Positions 58,782-64,000 of a stretch of 64,000 bases of DNA are shown one piece after another. The stretch comes from UBA8346 sp050260935. GTDB taxonomy: Bacteria; Bacillota; UBA4882; UBA8346. Both the position numbers and the translations under genes were made by a program. The stretch covers positions 1-64,000 of the forward strand of contig JBLNCU010000180.1 of the NCBI GenBank assembly GCA_050260935.1. The letters run 5' to 3'. Position 1 is the first letter of the stretch; each line of letters starts with the position of its first letter. Under the pieces are notes generated by a model that saw nothing but the letters and a program-made list of their open reading frames with translations, ran no database searches and was not told the DNA's origin.

Positions 58782-59582
58782 ATGAAAGAAGCCGATATTG
58801 GAATATTCGGAGGTTCCGGGTTTTATTCTTTTCTCGATAATGTCCAGGAAGTGATGGTGGAAACCCCTTATGGAGCGCCCAGCGACCGAATTGCCATCGC
58901 TGAAATTTCCGGGAAAAAAGTGGCTTTTTTGCCGCGCCACGGCAAGCACCATCAACTGCCCCCTCACATGCTCAATTACCGGGCCAATTTATGGGCCATG
59001 AAAGCCTTGGGAGTAAAACAGATTATCGGGCCTTGCGCTGCCGGAAGCCTTCAACCTCATATCAAACCCGGGGATTTTGTGGTGGTCGACCAGTTCGTTC
59101 ATAGAACCTGGGGCCGGAAGGATACTTTTTTCGATGGGCCGATCACGGTGCACCCTTCAGCGGCCGATCCCTATTGTGAGAGGCTCAGGAAATGCGCCAT
59201 CGGTAATGCCAAGAAATTGGGGATCACTACCCATGAACGGGGAACGGTAGTGGTTATACAGGGGCCGCGTTTTTCTACCCGGGCCGAGAGCAAGGAGTTT
59301 AGTAAAAACGGTTGGGAAGTAATTAATATGACTCAATATCCCGAAGGTTGGCTGGCCCGCGAGTTGGGGATCTGCTATGTTAACGTTGCCTTGATCACCG
59401 ACTATGACGTTGGCCTTGAAGGAAGCCCGGAGATTAAGCCTGTCACCCACGAGGAAGTGCTAAAAGTTTTCAACCACAACCTGGAGAAATTGCGAAATTT
59501 ATTGTTGGCCATGATTGAAGAACTCCCGGCCAGCCCGGAATGTCCGTGCCGGGATGTTGAACAACCAAACATTATGTCTTGA
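58782..59582 (+). CDS. mtnP: S-methyl-5'-thioadenosine phosphorylase
   Basis: Splits methylthioadenosine with phosphate, for methionine salvage. 266 residues: IGIFGGSGFYSFL, the phosphate-site FLPRHGKHHQLPPHMLNYRAN, GPRFSTRAES, and NMTQYPEGWLARELGICYVNVALITDYD (MTAP-type rather than PNP-type ending). ATG 58782 has GGAGG eight bases upstream; the in-frame ATG 58776 is too close. Confidence 0.94.
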   Translation: MKEADIGIFGGSGFYSFLDNVQEVMVETPYGAPSDRIAIAEISGKKVAFLPRHGKHHQLPPHMLNYRANLWAMKALGVKQIIGPCAAGSLQPHIKPGDFVVVDQFVHRTWGRKDTFFDGPITVHPSAADPYCERLRKCAIGNAKKLGITTHERGTVVVIQGPRFSTRAESKEFSKNGWEVINMTQYPEGWLARELGICYVNVALITDYDVGLEGSPEIKPVTHEEVLKVFNHNLEKLRNLLLAMIEELPASPECPCRDVEQPNIMS

Positions 59583-59586
59583 CTTT

Positions 59587-59613
59587 AAGTCGGCTTTGGA
59601 GCCGACTTTTTGG
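59587..59613 (+). terminator. Terminator of mtnP
   Basis: AAGTCGGCT (59587-59595) / AGCCGACTT (59600-59608) with a TTGG loop and T tail. Confidence 0.88.
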
Positions 59614-59738
59614 TAAAAATTCTTTTTAGTTGCTAAATCTTAGTAGGAAATAACCTGAAAGCAGCGAATGGGTTAGAAGTAAATCCGGCAATTCGAAAAC
59701 GGCAAAAATTAAACTAAATATTTTGCAGCAGAGGCCTA

Positions 59739-60374
59739 ATGGATAAAATACTCCAAACCATGCATTATTTTTACAACCCGGAATTTATCGAGGGGCATAT
59801 CCAATTCTTAATCTTGATAACCATGACAGTCAGTTTTCTGGAGGTCGTTTTCCCGGTGATTCCGGGAGATACAGCCTTGATAATTTGCGGTTCTTTAGCG
59901 GGAGTTGCGGGCTATAATCCAATTTTAGTCATTGGCGCGGCTTTTTTGGGAAGTTTTACCGCTTCGGTTTTGTTATATTTTTTAGGTTTAAAGCTGGGAA
60001 GGAGATTGCTCGACTCAACCAAGCTGAATTGGTTTTTAGATTCGCGGACTTTTTTAAAAATCGAGGCTTGGTTTAACCGCTACGGATTTTTAACCGTTTT
60101 TGTAAGCAGATTGCTGCCGGTATGCCGTTCAGGCATTATTCTGGCGGCCGGAATTGTCAAGATGCGCCAAGGCCAGGCTTTGATTGCGGTAGGTTTTAGC
60201 ACGATCATATCCACCACCTTTTTTGTTTTAGGCGGTCGCTTGGCGGGAAAGCGTTGGTATCAATTGGTTGAATTATGGAACTCCCACATGAGGGTCATTA
60301 TTATTTTGCTGGTCAGTATATTAATAGCGTATATTCTATTTGCGGGAGTGAAAAAAATTTGGAAAAAACGTTAA
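59739..60374 (+). CDS. DedA-family membrane protein
   Basis: A 211-residue DedA/VTT protein with about five hydrophobic segments. It has the EVVFPVIPGD motif, the GRRL following helix 2, and FVSRLLPVCRSGIILAAGIVKMR, equivalent to the family's F-x-R-x-x-P-x-x-R. DedA proteins are linked to undecaprenyl-phosphate or phospholipid flipping. Precedes radA by 12 bases. Confidence 0.9.
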   Translation: MDKILQTMHYFYNPEFIEGHIQFLILITMTVSFLEVVFPVIPGDTALIICGSLAGVAGYNPILVIGAAFLGSFTASVLLYFLGLKLGRRLLDSTKLNWFLDSRTFLKIEAWFNRYGFLTVFVSRLLPVCRSGIILAAGIVKMRQGQALIAVGFSTIISTTFFVLGGRLAGKRWYQLVELWNSHMRVIIILLVSILIAYILFAGVKKIWKKR

Positions 60375-60386
60375 GCAGAGGAATCT

Positions 60387-61781
60387 ATGGGCAAAAAACC
60401 TAAAATAATCTATTCCTGCGAAAACTGCGGCCATCTTGAGTATAAATGGGTAGGAAAATGCCCAGCCTGCCAGGAATGGGGCACCCTTCATGAAGAAGTC
60501 GAAGGGGAAAACGGCGAGGAACTGGCCAGTCTTAGCAGTTTTCAGCAGCCGCAAATTTTAAACCGGGTAAAGACGGATAACTCGATCCGGATTGGCACCG
60601 GGTTGAACGAATTCGACCGCTTGCTGGGAGGCGGGATTGTCTCCGGCTCGGTTTTATTATTGGTTGGCGATCCCGGTATCGGTAAAAGCACTTTAAGCTT
60701 AATTATAGCCGGTAATATTGCCCGGGACGGGACGGTTTTATATGTAAGCGGCGAGGAATCGGCCGAGCAGACCAAGATCAGAGCCGATCGGCTGGGCAGT
60801 TTCCCCGATAGCCTTTATGTAGTATCCGAAACTAATTTGGAATTAATTCAAAAACACATTGAAAGTCTCCAACCCCAACTGGTAATTGTAGATTCCATTC
60901 AATCGGTCTTTGTAAGCAGCCTTCGTTCTACACCGGGGTCCCCATCCCAAGTAAAGGAAAGCACTTTCTTTCTCACAAAAATAGCTAAACAATCCGGCAT
61001 TCCGGTGATCTTGATCGGCCAGGTTACGAAGGAATCTTTGTTGGCCGGGCCAAGGATTTTGGAACACTTGGTTGATACGGTAATATATTTGGAGGGGGAT
61101 CGTAATAACAGTTTAAGAGTGGCCAGAGTAGTCAAGAATAGATATGGGTCCACTGAAGAAGTGGCTTTGTTTGAAATGACCGGTCGCGGGCTGGAAGAGG
61201 TCAGCAATCCCTCGGAGTATTTACTGGAAAACCGCAGCCTTTCGGAGCCGGGTTCGGTAATAGTGGCCACCGCCAGGGGAACCCGCCCGATTTTCACCGA
61301 GATTCAAGCGCTGGTTACCGAGACGGCGGAAGGAATCCCGCCGCGGCAAATCGCTGTTGGAGTTGATCGCAATCGTCTTCTTTTAGTAACCGCCGTTTTA
61401 CAAAGATGGATTGGCGAACGCTTAAGCAATAAGAACATCTTTGTTTCAATCGCCGGTGGGATCGAATCCGATGATCCGGCTTTAGATCTGGGAATTGCCG
61501 CTTCACTAATCTCTTCGGAACGGGGAGTAACCTTTAACCAAAAAATTTTTTTCCTTGGTGAACTGGCATTATCAGGAGAGGTCCGGCCGACCCCGGAGGT
61601 TCCCAAGCTGCTGATAGAGGGGAAAAGATTGGGGTTTGAGGACTGTATCCTTTCACAGCGATCAATAATAAAGAATAAGATGCTGCCGGATTTAAAGCTT
61701 CGTGGAATCGAACATTTACGCGGTTTGATAAAAATGCTTCCGGAAATAAGCAGGGAAGAGCAGGTTTCGAGGTTCAAATGA
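60387..61781 (+). CDS. radA: DNA repair protein RadA
   Basis: A branch-migration helicase in recombination. 464 residues: N-terminal zinc finger CENCGHLEYKWVGKCPAC, RecA-like ATPase with Walker A GDPGIGKSTL and the KNRYG motif (KNRFG in most), and a C-terminal Lon-like domain (about 290-450). It ends in an ATGA overlap with disA; RadA is a known regulator of DisA activity in Bacillus. Confidence 0.96.
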   Translation: MGKKPKIIYSCENCGHLEYKWVGKCPACQEWGTLHEEVEGENGEELASLSSFQQPQILNRVKTDNSIRIGTGLNEFDRLLGGGIVSGSVLLLVGDPGIGKSTLSLIIAGNIARDGTVLYVSGEESAEQTKIRADRLGSFPDSLYVVSETNLELIQKHIESLQPQLVIVDSIQSVFVSSLRSTPGSPSQVKESTFFLTKIAKQSGIPVILIGQVTKESLLAGPRILEHLVDTVIYLEGDRNNSLRVARVVKNRYGSTEEVALFEMTGRGLEEVSNPSEYLLENRSLSEPGSVIVATARGTRPIFTEIQALVTETAEGIPPRQIAVGVDRNRLLLVTAVLQRWIGERLSNKNIFVSIAGGIESDDPALDLGIAASLISSERGVTFNQKIFFLGELALSGEVRPTPEVPKLLIEGKRLGFEDCILSQRSIIKNKMLPDLKLRGIEHLRGLIKMLPEISREEQVSRFK

Positions 61782-62848
61782 CACGGGAAGAAGAGCAACA
61801 GGAATTTTTTAAGGTTTTAAAGATGGTGGCTCCCGGCACCACCATCTATGAAGGGCTGGAGAATATCTTACGGGCCAAAACCGGAGCCTTGATTGTAGTC
61901 TCCGACTCTGAGGCCGTGATGAAATTAGTTGACGGGGGTTTTCGGATCAATGCCGATTTGGAGCCATCAAACCTTTACGAACTGGCTAAGATGGATGGGG
62001 CGATAGTTCTCTCCTCCGATGCCAAAAGAATTTTGGTGGCCAATGCCCATTTAACTCCCGATCACTTGATTCCAACCTCCGAGACCGGGACCAGGCACAG
62101 GACAGCTGAAAGAATGGCTATTCAAACTGGTGAATTAGTGATAGCCATTTCGCAACGGCGGAATGTAATTACCCTTTACAAAGGGAATCAACGTTATGTG
62201 ATCCGGGATATCGGCACGATACTGGCGAAAGCGAACCAAGCATTGCAAACCCTTCAAAAATACAAAAGTGTTTTAGAACAGGTCCTTTTAAACTTATCCG
62301 CTTTGGAGTTTGAAAATTTAGTTACTTTGTCGGACGTTTGTTCAGTTACGCAAAGGGCGGAAATGGTGGAAAGGATCGCCGCCGAAATCCGGCAGTATAT
62401 CAATGAACTCGGCACCGAAGGCCGTTTGGTCAGCATGCAACTGGAAGAGTTGATGGTGGATGTGGAAGATGAAGGATATTTGATAATCAGGGATTATTTG
62501 AAGGAAGATGACGGTTCGGCCGAATTAGTTAAACAGGAGATAGCCACCTGGGAAGATGATGAAGTGCTGGACTCCTCAAGCCTGGTCCGGGTATTTGGGT
62601 ACACCGGAGGAGTCAGTTTGGATCTCTCGGTAACCTCCAAGGGATTCCGGATCCTAAGAAAGATACCGCGGTTGCCTTTTCCGGTGATTGAAAATTTGGT
62701 TAAAGTATTCGGCAATTTGCAAAGGATCCTAAACGCCTCGGCTGAGGAACTGGATGACGTGGACGGTATTGGGGAAGTTAGAGCCAGAACCATCAAGGAC
62801 GGTTTAAGAAGGCTGAGGGAACAAATTTTACTGGATCGCCGTTTTTAA
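61778..62848 (+). CDS. disA: DNA-integrity scanning diadenylate cyclase DisA
   Basis: Makes c-di-AMP and scans DNA for damage. 356 residues: the DAC domain (about 10-150) with the DGA motif (KMDGAIVLSSD) and the RHR motif (GTRHRTAERM), a helical spine, and a C-terminal helix-hairpin-helix region with VDGIGEVRARTI. It overlaps radA by 4 bases, so the two are coupled. Confidence 0.97.
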   Translation: MTREEEQQEFFKVLKMVAPGTTIYEGLENILRAKTGALIVVSDSEAVMKLVDGGFRINADLEPSNLYELAKMDGAIVLSSDAKRILVANAHLTPDHLIPTSETGTRHRTAERMAIQTGELVIAISQRRNVITLYKGNQRYVIRDIGTILAKANQALQTLQKYKSVLEQVLLNLSALEFENLVTLSDVCSVTQRAEMVERIAAEIRQYINELGTEGRLVSMQLEELMVDVEDEGYLIIRDYLKEDDGSAELVKQEIATWEDDEVLDSSSLVRVFGYTGGVSLDLSVTSKGFRILRKIPRLPFPVIENLVKVFGNLQRILNASAEELDDVDGIGEVRARTIKDGLRRLREQILLDRRF

Positions 62849-63142
62849 TTAGGGTAAAGTGTTCAATTGCAAGGTTTTGAAAGTGTCAAACCTATTATAG
62901 TTGTTTCAGGTTATGGGGCCATCTAAAGGTTAAATTTTTGTTTACATTATATTAAATTAAAGGTATAAAAGGAAAATAGTTACAATTTTCTTTTTTTATT
63001 TTACGGGACTTTAGCCATATTTTTAAAGTGTTTCAAGAAATATTATTGACAGAGATTTTAAAACCTGTTAAAATAGTATGCCTTGACATTGGGGAACTCA
63101 AGGGGTACAATAAAGATGTAAATTTTTTTGTGGAGGAAAAAG
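62849..63142 (+). promoter_or_regulatory. carD upstream region with tandem promoters
   Basis: 294 AT-rich bases. Two near-consensus promoters lie 37 bases apart: P1 TTGACA (63046-63051) - 17 - TAAAAT (63069-63074); P2 TTGACA (63083-63088) - 17 - TACAAT (63106-63111). P2 would start about 30 bases before the carD ATG. The upstream part (62850-63040) has runs of A and T but no terminator hairpin that I can see for disA. Confidence 0.75.
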
Positions 63143-63619
63143 ATGTTCAACATTGGTGATAAAGTGGTTTACCCAATGCATGGGGCTGGAGTCATTGAAG
63201 ATATTGAAGAGAAAGAGATATCCGGCGAAAAACTACGGTATTATATAATCAAATTGCCGATGGGCGAAATGAAGGCGATGGTGCCTTTGAATAAAGTTAA
63301 AGAAGTGGGTTTAAGGCAAGTAATTGAGGAGGAAGAGGTTTTAAAAGTTTTAGAGGTTTTGAAGGCTGAATCTTCAACTATGCCTATGAATTGGAATCAC
63401 CGTTACCGCGCCAATCTTGAAAAGATTAAGAGCGGCAGTATCTATGAGGTCGCGGAAGTAGTTAGAAACTTATCCTCTAGGGATCGACAGAAGGGTCTTT
63501 CCACCGGGGAAAAGAAGATGTTGGAAAATGCCCGGCGGATCCTGCTAAGCGAGTTGGTTTTAGCCAAGGACACCGCGGAAAACAGTATGGCTGAGATTTT
63601 GGAAGGGTATTTGAGTTAA
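63143..63619 (+). CDS. carD: CarD-family transcriptional regulator
   Basis: An RNA-polymerase-binding protein of 158 residues: an N-terminal Tudor-like domain (MFNIGDKVVYPMHGAGVIEDIEEKEI, through about 65) and a C-terminal helical DNA-binding domain (about 75-158, WNHRYRANLEKIKSGSIYEVAEVVRNL). CarD stabilises open complexes at rRNA and other promoters. ATG 63143 with TGGAGGA ahead. Driven by two strong promoters and closed by a terminator, so it is a single-gene unit. Confidence 0.93.
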   Translation: MFNIGDKVVYPMHGAGVIEDIEEKEISGEKLRYYIIKLPMGEMKAMVPLNKVKEVGLRQVIEEEEVLKVLEVLKAESSTMPMNWNHRYRANLEKIKSGSIYEVAEVVRNLSSRDRQKGLSTGEKKMLENARRILLSELVLAKDTAENSMAEILEGYLS

Positions 63620-63648
63620 AATGCAAAAGGCCAATGAATATTAAAAGG

Positions 63649-63684
63649 GATGGTTAAGAAGTGATTCTAGCCATCTTTTTTTTT
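63649..63684 (+). terminator. Terminator of carD
   Basis: GATGGTT (63649-63655) / AGCCATC (63669-63675), then nine T. Confidence 0.85.
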
Positions 63685-63840
63685 AAGAACAGATCGTTGC
63701 GGGAGATTCTACTTAATGATTGCTAGTATTGATTATAAGAGTTAAAATAAATAGGTATAAGTTTTACCCAACTAGATCTGAATTTTTGTGGGAACGGGAA
63801 AAATTAAGCTTAGGAAAGTAATATTATTGAGGTGATGTCT

Positions 63841-64000
63841 ATGTATATCGTTACTGGAGGAGCTGGATTTATTGGTAGTAATATCGTCAAGGGGCTGAAC
63901 GAAAAGGGTATTAATGATATCTTAGTGGTGGACAATCTCTCAAATTCGGAGAAATTTCTTAATCTAACTGACTGCCGGTTTGTAGATTACGAGGATAAAA
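63841..64000 (+). CDS. hldD: ADP-L-glycero-D-manno-heptose-6-epimerase, N-terminal part (3' truncated by window edge)
   Basis: The first 53 residues of a short-chain epimerase: [20 protein letters not shown] is the NAD(P)-binding Rossmann start. The continuation [16 protein letters not shown] and the DYEDK that follows match HldD/RfaD closely (E. coli has [20 protein letters not shown]...[17 protein letters not shown]...DYMDK). HldD makes the ADP-heptose used for lipopolysaccharide inner core or S-layer glycans. GAGGTGA precedes the ATG. Another NAD-dependent epimerase is possible since most of the gene is outside the window. Confidence 0.8.
   Translation, partial: [53 protein letters not shown]

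Overview
This window looks like a chromosomal segment of an anaerobic, endospore-forming member of the Bacillota (Firmicutes). The sporulation evidence is direct: a complete spoIIIAA-AH operon, an alpha/beta-type small acid-soluble spore protein, a SpoIIM-family protein and an FtsK/SpoIIIE translocase preceded by tepA-ylzJ. An anaerobic, H2-metabolising life is suggested by the [FeFe]-hydrogenase maturases HydG, HydF and HydE with their TM1266-family companion; the hydrogenase itself is not in the window. Both edges carry envelope-sugar genes: the tail of a mannose-1-phosphate guanylyltransferase on the left, and the start of an ADP-heptose epimerase (HldD) on the right. HldD hints at a heptose-containing envelope, as in diderm Bacillota, or at a heptosylated S-layer. 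That is inference only, and I name no species.

Layout. 1-3.5 kb: manC tail, EamA transporter, convergent PilZ protein, tepA-ylzJ. 3.8-9.7 kb: a divergent Na/Pi-cotransporter-like protein overlapping ftsK/spoIIIE, then a RodZ-like protein and a dGTPase. 9.8-15.7 kb: dnaG-rpoD, a CAU tRNA, nif3, two zinc-ribbon genes and DUF2752. 15.7-17.9 kb: RNase P RNA, a secreted M48 protease and a TrmH-type methyltransferase. 17.9-24.3 kb: tiny yqzL, a Phe T-box, pheST, an unknown membrane protein, zapA and a CvpA-zinc-ribbon fusion. 24.4-29 kb: an uncharacterised leader RNA, then hydG-hydF-TM1266-hydE. 29-33 kb: a Gly T-box, a SpoIIM-like gene, glyS, a PadR pair and yggT. 33.3-38.5 kb: aroC-aroK-aroB-aroQ, an M24 peptidase and efp. 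38.7-48.3 kb: a CD1247-like gene, spoIIIAA-AH, accBC, asp23-amaP-DUF2273 and nusB. 48.3-54.6 kb: a TsaD paralogue, polA-mutM-coaE, a lytic transglycosylase and a TPR protein. 54.8-59.6 kb: rimO-pgsA, a convergent cysteine-desulfurase-like gene, SASP and mtnP. 59.7-64 kb: dedA, radA-disA, carD and the hldD start.

Most neighbourhoods match orders conserved in the phylum (tepA-ylzJ-spoIIIE, dnaG-rpoD, pheST-zapA-cvpA, aroQ-M24-efp-spoIIIA-accBC-asp23-nusB, polA-mutM-coaE, radA-disA). The departures stand out. The Na/Pi-like gene sits between ylzJ and spoIIIE, and its hallmark motifs are degenerate. The hyd operon sits just after cvpA, where polX-mutS2 is found in Bacillus. A SpoIIM-type gene lies between the glycine T-box and glyS. 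CvpA carries a nine-cysteine tail.

Start codons are unusual: many TTG and GTG starts, and two genes (spoIIM-like and coaE) whose best-supported starts are ATT and ATC. Regulation is readable at several points: two T-boxes with matching specifiers and acceptor-pairing bases, a structured leader before hydG, tandem promoters before carD, and a PadR-type operator. I saw no insertion sequence, CRISPR array or prophage. A small family of palindromic repeats occurs twice (538-602 and 38631-38685).
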